From: Parafrigoribacterium_A sp035571875
Lineage (GTDB): Bacteria; Actinomycetota; Actinomycetes; Actinomycetales; Microbacteriaceae
NCBI GenBank assembly: GCA_035571875.1
Contig: DATNBR010000020.1
Location: forward strand, 1-64,000
Direction of reading: 5' to 3'
Length of the DNA stretch: 64,000 nucleotides
The notes beneath the pieces were generated by a model that did no database searches, was not told the origin of the DNA, and saw only the letters and a program-made list of their open reading frames with translations. The translations under genes were made by a program, and so were the position numbers. This document shows positions 40,813 to 47,958 of the stretch, piece by piece. The first letter of the stretch is position 1. Each line of letters starts with the position of its first letter.

Positions 40813-42581
40813 TCGCTCACGGGGATGTACTGCCTCAGGTAGGCGCGAAGGTCAGGGTCACAGACGTACACGTAGGTGCCCAGAATGCCGCGGGTCAGGA
40901 GCACCGCGTAGATATTCGTAATGAATTGCTGCAGATCATCATCCGTGTACATCTTGCCGAGGACGCGGTTATTTTCCTTGCCCTTGGTGTCGAAATACGA
41001 TTCGCGATCTATGAACAGTCGCCCCTCGCTCGGGCTGTAGCGAAGGTCGGGCCCGATGATGACCCCTGCGTAGTTGAGGTCATACCCCTGGACGGTGTGA
41101 ATCGAGCCGACCTCGTGGAGAGAGCCCGGGGATGCGATCCAGTCGACCTGGGTGCTGTTCCAGCGGAGTTGAACGCCGTCCAACTCGATGTCGACGGCTG
41201 ACTTGTCGTTCTTGGACTTCCATGGCCAGGCAAATCCGGCGAGCACACGCGAAAGACCGACTTCCCTGTCGCGTTGTTCGATCTCAGCACGCATATTTGC
41301 GACGCTGTCAAACATCCGGAAGTCGTAGCCATCGAAATCTTCTCGCGTGACCGAAATCAGGGGGGTCTTCACAGCACCGATGATGCGTCTGACGTACGAG
41401 ACAAAATCTGCCCCACCCTGAACGCGCATCTGCGACATCAGGGGATAGTGCCTGCGCGCGACACCCGCATCTCGCACCAACACGTCAAGCACCTCTGCAG
41501 GAACGTCGGCCGGGCGCACGCTCTGCGCCGCATCGAGCAGGAAGATCTGATGCCTACTCTGTGCGCAGATCCAGTCAAGCTGCGTCTTCGTCGTGTCGTC
41601 GTTGCCGAAGAGACGCTCGGTGATGCGCTGATACTTCTGATTTTGAACGCCGGAGGGTTGGTTGGCCCGCTGGTTGAGGCGGTGCGCCTCATCAACAATG
41701 AGGAGATCGAATTTCTCGGCTGCGAGGCCCACGTCGAACGCCGTCATTACCATCTCGGGCTGCAGCCCAGGGGTTTTCCGGAAGACCTTCTTGATCGACT
41801 CACGCAGTGACTGTTGCGGTACAACGAGACCGATGCGGACTCCCGCTAGCAGCTCCCGGTAGCCTTCGGCGAAGAATTCAGAAAATAGCGAATCGCTGTC
41901 GACGTCCTCCGCCGCCACGCTGTTGGCAACGTCAACGAGAAGCTTCAGGAGGTAGATGGCGACGACAGTCTTCCCGGTGCCCGGGTCGCCTTGCACAACG
42001 CTGGTGCTGCTCGAGCCGGACGCGAGATCCTCAAAGAACCCCTCAAGGATTCCTTCAACGGCAACAGCCTGGTCTTGAGTGAGCGCTTTGAACGGCGAGA
42101 GTTTGAACAGGTCGCTGTTCTCGATCTCCGGGATGGTGCGGGTGAAGACGCCGTCGCGTCGAAGTTGATCAAAAACTTCGCGAAAAGTCTCTCGGTAGCT
42201 CTCGCGATCGTAGTAGTCCGCTTCCGTTATGCCATCGTTGCGGTTCAGCACGCGATAGGCGCCGTCGCCTGCAAGCATCCGGATGAGGTACGACTCGAGG
42301 TCCAGACACACAGACTTGTTGAAAGTCTCGTCAAGAATCACCCTGATCGTGCTGAGCTGCTTCTTCTCGGGCGACTCGAAGTGCTGCCGCATCCTCGCTG
42401 CCGCGTTTCTGGACTCCCCTACGTACACGTCGTCGAGTCGGCCGCGTCCCGTGGTGCGGCTCGCACGTGCATCGTCGAGAACGTAAACGACCGGCCAGTT
42501 AGTGTTGCGGTGGTCGAGCGGCGCCCACTCCCGCACGGCTTCCTTCGTGAAGTCGAGCCGCGCAATGTTAAAGGGCGTCAT
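40809..42581 (-). CDS. GIY-YIG nuclease fused to DUF2075 (Schlafen group 3-type) helicase
   Basis: A 590-aa protein. Residues 30-115 form a GIY-YIG nuclease: VVYVL and DVYVGES supply the two hallmark strands, Arg63 follows, and Glu97 in DLESYLIRML fits the metal-binding Glu. Residues about 165-585 are a superfamily 1-like helicase of the DUF2075 family (Pfam now links it to Schlafen helicases): Walker A GDPGTGKT (198-205), VDEAH Walker B (296-300), LLDAAQSVRP, and the motif V-like SIHTVQGYDLNYAGVI. ATG 42581 is chosen; the MazG-like gene overlaps it by 14 nt. Base composition is visibly poorer in GC than the neighbours, suggesting transfer. A defence role is inferred. Confidence 0.85.
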   Translation of the reverse strand: MTPFNIARLDFTKEAVREWAPLDHRNTNWPVVYVLDDARASRTTGRGRLDDVYVGESRNAAARMRQHFESPEKKQLSTIRVILDETFNKSVCLDLESYLIRMLAGDGAYRVLNRNDGITEADYYDRESYRETFREVFDQLRRDGVFTRTIPEIENSDLFKLSPFKALTQDQAVAVEGILEGFFEDLASGSSSTSVVQGDPGTGKTVVAIYLLKLLVDVANSVAAEDVDSDSLFSEFFAEGYRELLAGVRIGLVVPQQSLRESIKKVFRKTPGLQPEMVMTAFDVGLAAEKFDLLIVDEAHRLNQRANQPSGVQNQKYQRITERLFGNDDTTKTQLDWICAQSRHQIFLLDAAQSVRPADVPAEVLDVLVRDAGVARRHYPLMSQMRVQGGADFVSYVRRIIGAVKTPLISVTREDFDGYDFRMFDSVANMRAEIEQRDREVGLSRVLAGFAWPWKSKNDKSAVDIELDGVQLRWNSTQVDWIASPGSLHEVGSIHTVQGYDLNYAGVIIGPDLRYSPSEGRLFIDRESYFDTKGKENNRVLGKMYTDDDLQQFITNIYAVLLTRGILGTYVYVCDPDLRAYLRQYIPVSD

Positions 42582-42888
42582 ACCTGGCGCTTCGCCCTCG
42601 TGCCTTGTCGACCGGATACTTCTCCCGCGTCTTCGCGAGCTTCTCAAGCACGATCTGGTTGGGGTCGGCTCCTATGCGATCCGCCAACAGGATGCAGTAC
42701 GTGAGCACGTCGGCCAACTCGTCTCGCACGCGATCGAGCTCTGCTTCCCCGTTCCACTGGAAACACTCGAGCAATTCACCTGCTTCGATAGCGATGCTCT
42801 TCGCGAGATTCTCGGGGCTGTGGAACTGCGCCCAATCGCGCTCGGCGACGAGCACCGCGATTGCGTCACCTACTGACAGTTCAACCAT
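42568..42888 (-). CDS. MazG-like NTP pyrophosphohydrolase (dCTPase/RS21-C6 type)
   Basis: A 106-aa all-alpha NTP pyrophosphatase. Metal-binding motif 1 is Glu35, Glu38 and Glu41 (IEAGELLECFQW) and motif 2 is Glu57/Asp60 (RDELADVLTY), the EExxE...ExxD pattern. FHSPENLAKS before motif 1 and KLAKTREKYP after motif 2 match the dCTP-pyrophosphatase-like branch. It would convert (d)NTPs, possibly modified or noncanonical ones, to monophosphates. Its end overlaps the start of the GIY-YIG/helicase gene by 14 nt, so the products are probably made together. TACGTT lies 7 nt before ATG 42888. Confidence 0.87.
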   Translation of the reverse strand: MVELSVGDAIAVLVAERDWAQFHSPENLAKSIAIEAGELLECFQWNGEAELDRVRDELADVLTYCILLADRIGADPNQIVLEKLAKTREKYPVDKARGRSARYDAL

Positions 42889-42962
42889 GCTCGCCAACGT
42901 AGCAGGAGTGCGTCGTCCAGCCATCTCACGTCGCGGGCTCAATCCCGAGATGTCCTGTCATT

Positions 42963-43574
42963 TTAGATTTCCGCAATCAGTGCGGTCGCCGATGCGCTGA
43001 ACACGACGAAAGCTACACAGTTCACGACCACCGTGGTCCAGAACATGGCCTGGAACGATTCCTTGCGGTTCTTGTGGTGCAGGATTTGTTGCGCCAGGAT
43101 CGCGCCAGGCCAGCCGCCGATGAGTGCGACGATCTGAAGCGTGTTCTCGGAGGTGCGCCAGGTTCCCACTCGTGCTGCCGCCTTGTCACGGGCGTAGAGC
43201 ACGAAGCACGCGAGACTGAGCACCACGTAGACGGCCCCGATCCACGGCGATACGGGCCAATACGTTGAGACCAGAGCGTAGAGGCCGATGAAGCCGAGAA
43301 TCGCGAAATACGCCTCGCTGCCGTGCTTTGATGTCTGGCTCGGAAGGACTTCGAAAGGCCTCCGCACCGATCGCGCACGCGTGCGCCCGTCCGGTGCCTG
43401 TTCCACGTCGAAGGTGACGAAGTCGCCCTCCTTCGGGCGCGCCGCGCCGCGCGGCCAGGCGTGGATGTGGGCGAAGACGCGGTGACCGCCGGCCTCCGGC
43501 TGGATGTAGCCGAAGCCGCGCTCGTCATCCCAGGAGACGAGCACGCCCTCCTGAGCCGCAGCATCCGAATCCAT
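42963..43574 (-). CDS. Cold-shock domain plus DUF1294 membrane protein
   Basis: A 203-aa fusion. Residues 8-70 are a cold-shock OB fold with RNP-like GFGYIQPE and HRVFAHIHAW; residues 95-200 are DUF1294 with several hydrophobic helices and the hallmark YARDKAAA and GGWPGAILAQQILHHKNRKESF. It may tether nucleic acid at the membrane. The family role is unknown. ATG 43574 follows TAGCAT at 6 nt, so the mRNA is probably leaderless. It is separated from the MazG-like gene by 74 bp on the upstream side. Confidence 0.87.
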   Translation of the reverse strand: MDSDAAAQEGVLVSWDDERGFGYIQPEAGGHRVFAHIHAWPRGAARPKEGDFVTFDVEQAPDGRTRARSVRRPFEVLPSQTSKHGSEAYFAILGFIGLYALVSTYWPVSPWIGAVYVVLSLACFVLYARDKAAARVGTWRTSENTLQIVALIGGWPGAILAQQILHHKNRKESFQAMFWTTVVVNCVAFVVFSASATALIAEI

Positions 43575-43580
43575 GAGTCG

Positions 43581-43586
43581 ATGCTA
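43581..43586 (-). promoter_or_regulatory. Candidate -10 box, leaderless start at 43574
   Basis: TAGCAT with a 6-nt spacer (CGACTC) before ATG 43574. Confidence 0.5.
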
Positions 43587-43615
43587 ACGTCCGGTCGATG
43601 CCGGGCTGAGACCCG

Positions 43616-44653
43616 CTACCCCGAAACCCCGACCGCGCTCGAAGGCGCCCAGAGATTGATGTCCATGTCGACGGCGTGCTGATCGATGGCGGCGAGCTCG
43701 TCGGCGGTGAAATCGAGGCCCGCCACCGCCGCGAGATTCGCCTCCAACTGCTCCACCGACGACGCTCCGACGAGCGCGGATGTCACGGGTTCGTTCCGCA
43801 ACGTCCACGCGATGGCCAGTTGGGCGAGGCCCTGCCCGCGACCCCGGGCGATGTCGGTGAGAGCGCGGATGGCGGCGAGCGTGTCGTCGTTGACCATGCT
43901 CTTGCGCATCGATCCTTCGCGGGACGCGCGTGCGTCATCCGGGATGCCGCCGAGATAACGGTCGGTCAGCAGTCCCTGTGCGAGCGGGGAGAAGGCGATG
44001 CATCCGACACCCAGCTCGGTCAGGGTGTCGAGCAGGCCGCCCTCGATCCAGCGATTGAACATCGAGTACGAAGGCTGGTGGATGAGCAGCGGCGTGCCGA
44101 GGTCGGCGAGAATCTGCGCCGCCTGTCGAGTGCGCTCCGGCGAGTACGAAGAGATGCCTGCGTACAGCGCTTTGCCCGAGGTCACCGCACTGTGCAAGGC
44201 GCCCATCGTCTCTTCAAGCGGTGTGTCTGGGTCGGCACGGTGCGAGTAGAAGATGTCGACATAATCGACGCCCATGCGCGAGAGGCTCTGGTCAAGGGAG
44301 GCGAGAAGGTACTTGCGGGAACCGAAGTTGCCGTAGGGCCCGGGCCACATGTCGTACCCCGCCTTGGTAGAGATGACGAGCTCGTCTCGGAACGGGGCGA
44401 AGTCGCGGCGCAGGTGTTCACCGAAGTTCTCCTCCGCGCTGCCATACGGCGGCCCGTAGTTGTTGGCGAGGTCGAAGTGCGTCACTCCCAGGTCGAAAGC
44501 GCGGCGCAGAATCTGCTGCTGCCGATCCATCGGCACGTCGTGGCCGAAGTTCTGCCACAGGCCGAGCGACACCGCAGGCAGCTCGAGCCCGCTTCTGCCG
44601 GTGCGGCGGTACACCATGGAGTCGTAGCGGGAATCAGCAGGGCTATAGGTCAT
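43616..44653 (-). CDS. Aldo/keto reductase, YghZ/Gpr-like
   Basis: A 345-aa NADPH-dependent reductase of the KCNAB/AKR14 type. The catalytic Tyr is in ANNYGPPYGSAEENFG, a hallmark of YghZ (L-glyceraldehyde 3-phosphate reductase), Lys in VISTKAGYDMWPGPYG and His in DIFYSHRADP; the cofactor loop GASSVEQLEANLAA is near the C terminus. It detoxifies aldehydes such as methylglyoxal in E. coli. ATG 44653 is preferred over the frame opening at 44749, which overlaps the DUF1653 gene. Confidence 0.88.
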   Translation of the reverse strand: MTYSPADSRYDSMVYRRTGRSGLELPAVSLGLWQNFGHDVPMDRQQQILRRAFDLGVTHFDLANNYGPPYGSAEENFGEHLRRDFAPFRDELVISTKAGYDMWPGPYGNFGSRKYLLASLDQSLSRMGVDYVDIFYSHRADPDTPLEETMGALHSAVTSGKALYAGISSYSPERTRQAAQILADLGTPLLIHQPSYSMFNRWIEGGLLDTLTELGVGCIAFSPLAQGLLTDRYLGGIPDDARASREGSMRKSMVNDDTLAAIRALTDIARGRGQGLAQLAIAWTLRNEPVTSALVGASSVEQLEANLAAVAGLDFTADELAAIDQHAVDMDINLWAPSSAVGVSG

Positions 44654-44690
44654 TTCCCTATGTTCGCACGGTGCGGCTGAGCCGAGGATG

Positions 44691-44936
44691 TCAGAGCTGC
44701 TGGTGCTGCTCGTCGCCTGCCACGGGGGCGAACCGGCGCACGCGCTCACCGTCGACCAGCACCTCGCTGACGAACATGTCGAAGGGCCGAACCCACATGC
44801 CGCGCAGCCCGTAGAGGGCGCGATAGACGACGAGCCGCTGTTCCGTCTCAGAGTGTGAGGCGACCCCGATCACCTCGTACAGATTGCCCTTGTAATGCCT
44901 GTACAGACCGGGCTCGACGTCATCGGGAACAGTCAT
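44691..44936 (-). CDS. DUF1653 family protein
   Basis: An 81-aa protein of the DUF1653 family. The hallmark GLYRHYKGNLYEVIGVASHSETEQRLVVYRALYG and WVRPFDMFVSEV fill most of its length, giving a small beta-rich fold. Function unknown. It lies upstream of the YghZ-like reductase on the same strand and may be co-transcribed with it. ATG 44936 starts directly before homology. Confidence 0.85.
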   Translation of the reverse strand: MTVPDDVEPGLYRHYKGNLYEVIGVASHSETEQRLVVYRALYGLRGMWVRPFDMFVSEVLVDGERVRRFAPVAGDEQHQQL

Positions 44937-44974
44937 CCCACCATTCTGCCCGCAGTGCGAGCGAGCCACGGCCG

Positions 44975-44980
44975 TAGGCT
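44975..44980 (+). promoter_or_regulatory. Candidate -10 box, leaderless start at 44987
   Basis: TAGGCT with a 6-nt spacer (GAGTGG) before ATG 44987. Confidence 0.5.
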
Positions 44981-44986
44981 GAGTGG

Positions 44987-45835
44987 ATGACGGATGCTGC
45001 GCTGGTCGGACCTGTGGCCGCGCCCGGTCTGCAGGTCATGAGCTACAACATCCGTCGGCGCATGCCGCAGATGTTCGCACGCGGCGCGGACCGGTGGGTG
45101 CACCGACGACCGCTTCTGAAGCGATTCCTCCAGGCTGAACAGCCCACGCTGCTCGGCGCGCAGGAGGCCCTGCCCCAGCAGGCGAACTTCGTGCGACACG
45201 CACTCGGCGAGCACTACCGGTCGATCGGCTACGGGCGCGACGCCAACCGCAGAGGCGAAGCTGCACCGATCTTCTACGACTCCCGGCGACTGCAGCTGCT
45301 CGAGTGGAGTCAGACGGCGCTCTCGGATACTCCGGAGGTGCCCGGGTCCACCTCGTGGGGCAATCGAACGCCGCGCCTTGTCGTGGTGGCGACCTTTCAG
45401 GATCTGGCCACCGGCATCCGGTTTCGGGCAGTGAATACGCACCTCGACAACTTCTCCCGCACGGCCAGACTGCGGGGCGCCGAGGTGCTGCGGCGGATCG
45501 TCACCGACTCGGCGCTGCCCACCATCGTCACAGGCGATTTCAATACGGATGCCGGATCCGGCCCCCACGCCGCGCTCACGGCGCAGGGCCTCCTGCTCGA
45601 CACCTGGGAGGTCGCGCACGCGAGGCTCAGCGAGGCGTGGGGCAGCTTCCTCAACTACCGCCCCCCGAAACTCGAACGCAAACGCATCGACTGGATCCTC
45701 GTCACCCCCGGCGTGCGGGTCACCAGCGCCGCGATCAACGTCACCCGCTATGAGGGCGGCTGGCCATCCGACCACGCCGCTGTGCAGGCCGTCGTGCAGT
45801 TGCGCCCCAGCAGCCCAACCCGAAAGCAGCGTTGA
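44987..45835 (+). CDS. Endonuclease/exonuclease/phosphatase family hydrolase
   Basis: A 282-aa metal-dependent phosphoesterase of the EEP fold. Visible motifs are MSYNIR at the N terminus, GAQEAL with the catalytic Glu, FRAVNTHLDN, GDFNTDAGS and a C-terminal PSDHAAVQ with Asp-His. No signal peptide. The substrate could be a sugar phosphate, nucleic acid or lipid head group. A second, shorter EEP protein is encoded at 55589. The phage-like gene at 45859 begins 23 nt downstream. Confidence 0.85.
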   Translation: MTDAALVGPVAAPGLQVMSYNIRRRMPQMFARGADRWVHRRPLLKRFLQAEQPTLLGAQEALPQQANFVRHALGEHYRSIGYGRDANRRGEAAPIFYDSRRLQLLEWSQTALSDTPEVPGSTSWGNRTPRLVVVATFQDLATGIRFRAVNTHLDNFSRTARLRGAEVLRRIVTDSALPTIVTGDFNTDAGSGPHAALTAQGLLLDTWEVAHARLSEAWGSFLNYRPPKLERKRIDWILVTPGVRVTSAAINVTRYEGGWPSDHAAVQAVVQLRPSSPTRKQR

Positions 45836-45846
45836 GACTGCGGGCT

Positions 45847-45852
45847 TACACT
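45847..45852 (+). promoter_or_regulatory. Candidate -10 box, leaderless start at 45859
   Basis: TACACT with a 6-nt spacer (CCCGTC) before ATG 45859. Confidence 0.45.
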
Positions 45853-45858
45853 CCCGTC

Positions 45859-46206
45859 ATGACCATCACCGAACTGCAGCCGGGCGAGATCTTCGTGTTC
45901 GGCTCGAACGCCTCCGGCTCGCACGGTGCCGGCGCGGCACGCACCGCCTACGAGAAGTTCGGCGCCGTGTGGGGCCAGGGGCACGGGCCGCAGGGGCAGT
46001 CCTACGGCATCGACACCATGAGCGGGTTTGAGACCATCGAGCGCGAGGTCGCGCGGTTTCTCGAGTTCGCGGGCGAGCATCCGGAGCTTCGATTTCTCGT
46101 GACGAAGATCGGATGCGGCATCGCCGGTTACACGCCCGCCCAGATCGCGCCGCTGTTCCGTTCGGTTCCCGACAACGTGGTGCTGCCAGAAGAGTTCGTC
46201 GCGTAG
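45859..46206 (+). CDS. A1S_2505-type, phage-associated conserved protein
   Basis: A 115-aa protein with the distinctive block IFVFGSNASGSHGAGAARTAYEKFGAVWGQGHGPQGQSYGID and the C-terminal FLVTKIGCGIAGYTPAQIAPLF. Proteins with this block are widespread in phages and bacteria and are often labelled A1S_2505-like; the Gly-rich loops recall macrodomain phosphate-binding loops, but that is only a resemblance. The frame opens at 45832, and ATG 45859 is preferred because TACACT lies 6 nt before it. Function unknown. Confidence 0.75.
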   Translation: MTITELQPGEIFVFGSNASGSHGAGAARTAYEKFGAVWGQGHGPQGQSYGIDTMSGFETIEREVARFLEFAGEHPELRFLVTKIGCGIAGYTPAQIAPLFRSVPDNVVLPEEFVA

Positions 46207-46328
46207 CCGCTCCTCCACAGGGCGCCCGGCCGATGCGCGTTTCACAGATGCGCGGCATCGGCCCCGCACGCTCGCGTGCGCTCCTAGAGTTTCCCTACGC
46301 AATCGGTGAGAATCGGAGGGTGACGCAA

Positions 46329-46577
46329 TTGACCGAGCCGCAGGTGTGGGTGCTCATCGGCGTCTTCGGTGCGGCGTTCTTTGGGCTGATCGGCATCGTG
46401 ACCACGACCCTCAACCGCACCATGAACGCGCGCTTCGAGGGGATGAACTACCGGTTCGAAGCGATGGAGGCGCGCGTCGATTCCAAATTCGACCTCATCA
46501 ACACGAAGCTCGAGAACATGGATCGGGACATCCAGGCGCTCTCTCGCCACGTCTTCGGAAGTGACCCGCGCGGGTAG
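46329..46577 (+). CDS. Small membrane-anchored coiled-coil protein
   Basis: An 82-aa protein: a transmembrane helix (about 6-28, VWVLIGVFGAAFFGLIGIV), then a charged amphipathic helix with heptad-like repeats (NARFEGMNYRFEAMEARVDSKFDLINTKLENMDRDIQALSRHVF) that probably forms a coiled coil. Similar short proteins are common in actinobacteria and have no assigned role. TTG 46329 is the favoured start because GGAGGG lies 8 nt before it; GTG 46320 overlaps that site. Confidence 0.68.
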   Translation: MTEPQVWVLIGVFGAAFFGLIGIVTTTLNRTMNARFEGMNYRFEAMEARVDSKFDLINTKLENMDRDIQALSRHVFGSDPRG

Positions 46578-46636
46578 CTGCGCTACGACCGGCTCGGCGA
46601 ACGACCGGGTGGCTCAGAGAACGGACGGCACCGGCG

Positions 46637-46990
46637 TCAGTGTCGCGCCGCGAGAATGCAGAACTCGTTGCCCTCGGGGTCGGCCAGAACCACCCACGGC
46701 TCATCATCGCTCTGCCCGATATCGACGCGCCTTGCCCCGAGCGAGATCAGACGATCGACCTCCACCTGCTGGTCGTCGGGCACGAAGTCGAGGTGCAGCC
46801 GGTTCTTGACCGTCTTCGGTTCCGGCACGTTGCCGAAGTAGAGCGTGGGCCCCGACCGGTCCGGGTTGCGAAGCTCCAGCCCATCGTCGCTCTCGTCGAT
46901 AATGTCCCAGCCGAGGGCATCCGCCCACCAGTGGCCGAGCGCGGAAAAGTCCTGACAGTCGATGACGACTTCTTCCCACTTCAACGTCAT
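46637..46990 (-). CDS. VOC family (glyoxalase-like) protein
   Basis: A 117-aa single-module vicinal oxygen chelate protein with the beta-alpha-beta-beta-beta pattern: DCQDFSALGHWWADALGWDII, then NRLHLDFVPDD and VVLADPEGNEFCIL, which carries the conserved Asp-Pro-x-Gly-Asn-x-Phe. The His and Glu of the metal site are present in the HLDF and EFCIL segments. Substrate unknown. ATG 46990 follows TAGCCT at 6 nt. Confidence 0.85.
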   Translation of the reverse strand: MTLKWEEVVIDCQDFSALGHWWADALGWDIIDESDDGLELRNPDRSGPTLYFGNVPEPKTVKNRLHLDFVPDDQQVEVDRLISLGARRVDIGQSDDEPWVVLADPEGNEFCILAARH

Positions 46991-46996
46991 CGATTA

Positions 46997-47002
46997 AGGC
47001 TA
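46997..47002 (-). promoter_or_regulatory. Candidate -10 box, leaderless VOC gene
   Basis: TAGCCT with a 6-nt spacer (TAATCG) before ATG 46990, identical to the element before 31206. Confidence 0.5.
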
Positions 47003-47050
47003 CGTGGCGGCCCCGGAATGCAATAGCCCCAGCGGTGGTTTGATGGAGGT

Positions 47051-47299
47051 ATGAGCGAACGAATCACGATGTACGGCGCCGAATGGTGCGGCGACTGCCG
47101 CCGGTCGAAGAAGCTGCTCGATGAGCTCGGCGTCGACTACGACTACGTTGACCTCGAAGCGGATGTCGCCGCCGCCGACGTCGCGCGTGGCATCAGCGGG
47201 CGCACCAACATCCCGGTGATCGCGTTCCCCGACGGAACCCACGTCGTGGAGCCGAGCAACGACGAGCTGCGCGACAAGCTCGCTGCGCTCGGCGCGTAG
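47051..47299 (+). CDS. Glutaredoxin/mycoredoxin-like protein
   Basis: An 82-aa thioredoxin-fold protein. The active site is WCGDC (in GAEWCGDCRRSKKLL), with cis-Pro in TNIPVIAFPDGT. Length and context match actinobacterial mycoredoxins, which reduce mycothiol mixed disulfides, although those usually have CxYC. The Asp in place of Tyr is a visible difference. TGGAGGT precedes ATG 47051. Confidence 0.87.
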   Translation: MSERITMYGAEWCGDCRRSKKLLDELGVDYDYVDLEADVAAADVARGISGRTNIPVIAFPDGTHVVEPSNDELRDKLAALGA

Positions 47300-47370
47300 C
47301 CAGGGCTCGCAGCTAGGGCGGCCCCGCAACTAGGGGGGCCCGTAGCTAGGGCTCGCAGCTAGGGCTCGTT
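47300..47370. repeat. Degenerate direct repeats in a convergent gap
   Basis: Four short, imperfect copies of an agctagggctcg-like unit follow the glutaredoxin stop, at about 47301, 47311, 47343 and 47357. They occupy the first half of the 143-bp gap between two convergent genes. No hairpin stands out. Confidence 0.6.
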
Positions 47371-47442
47371 GCACGAGCATGCGGCGATTCGATGTCATTC
47401 CGCGAGTGGCGAGCACCCAGCGAGGTGCGACCGTTCCGTGCG

Positions 47443-47784
47443 CTACGTCCCGCGCGGGATGCGAGGCCGCACGAGCGCGTGACTGCCCCGCAGCAGCTGC
47501 TCGACCAGGTCATCCGGCAGCTCGTCGTCGAGGACGACGGTGATCCAGTGCTTCTTGTTCATGTGATAGCCCGGAGTGATCTGCGGGAACTCCTGCTGCA
47601 GCGCCAAGCTCTCCTCCGGATCGCACTTGAGGGTCACCGACAGCGGCACCGTGTCGAGTGTCGCAACGGCGAAGAGCTTGTCGTTGCCGCTCGTCTTGAA
47701 GACGGATGTCTCCTCGCCAAACGGGAACGTCTCGATCGCCTGCGGCAGCGACAGGCACAGCTCGCGCAGCTCATCCGGGGTCAT
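47443..47784 (-). CDS. MmcQ/YjbR family protein
   Basis: A 113-aa protein of the MmcQ/YjbR family (CyaY-like fold with a double-wing DNA-binding-like shape). The pattern LRELCLSLPQAIETFPFGEETSVFK, LKCDPEESLALQQEFPQITPGYHMNKKHWITV and LVEQLLRGSHALVRP spans the whole family length. Role unknown, although DNA binding has been proposed. ATG 47784 follows TATCCT at 6 nt. Confidence 0.87.
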   Translation of the reverse strand: MTPDELRELCLSLPQAIETFPFGEETSVFKTSGNDKLFAVATLDTVPLSVTLKCDPEESLALQQEFPQITPGYHMNKKHWITVVLDDELPDDLVEQLLRGSHALVRPRIPRGT

Positions 47785-47790
47785 GTCACG

Positions 47791-47796
47791 AGGATA
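47791..47796 (-). promoter_or_regulatory. Candidate -10 box, leaderless start at 47784
   Basis: TATCCT with a 6-nt spacer (CGTGAC) before ATG 47784. Confidence 0.5.
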
Positions 47797-47881
47797 GGCC
47801 GCACCAAGGAGATTCGGGTTGCATCGACGCCGAGCGGTTCACGACGAAACCGGTGACATGGCACGGATGCTGAGAGTGCTC

Positions 47882-47936
47882 GCTCGCCGCGCCAGAAGAC
47901 GGCTCGCCGCGCCAGAAACTAGTGGGGCGCCGAGCC
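47882..47936. terminator. Repeat-bearing stem-loop downstream of the lipase-maturation-like gene
   Basis: GCTCGCCGCGCCAGAA occurs twice at a 20-bp period (47882 and 47902). The second copy pairs with 47924-47936 to form a 13-bp stem with two mismatches. It lies just past the stop of the minus-strand gene ending at 47959. The same core, GCTCGCCGCG, builds the hairpin at 49481. Confidence 0.5.
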
Positions 47937-47958
47937 GTGTTCTGGAGCGGGGAGCGTG

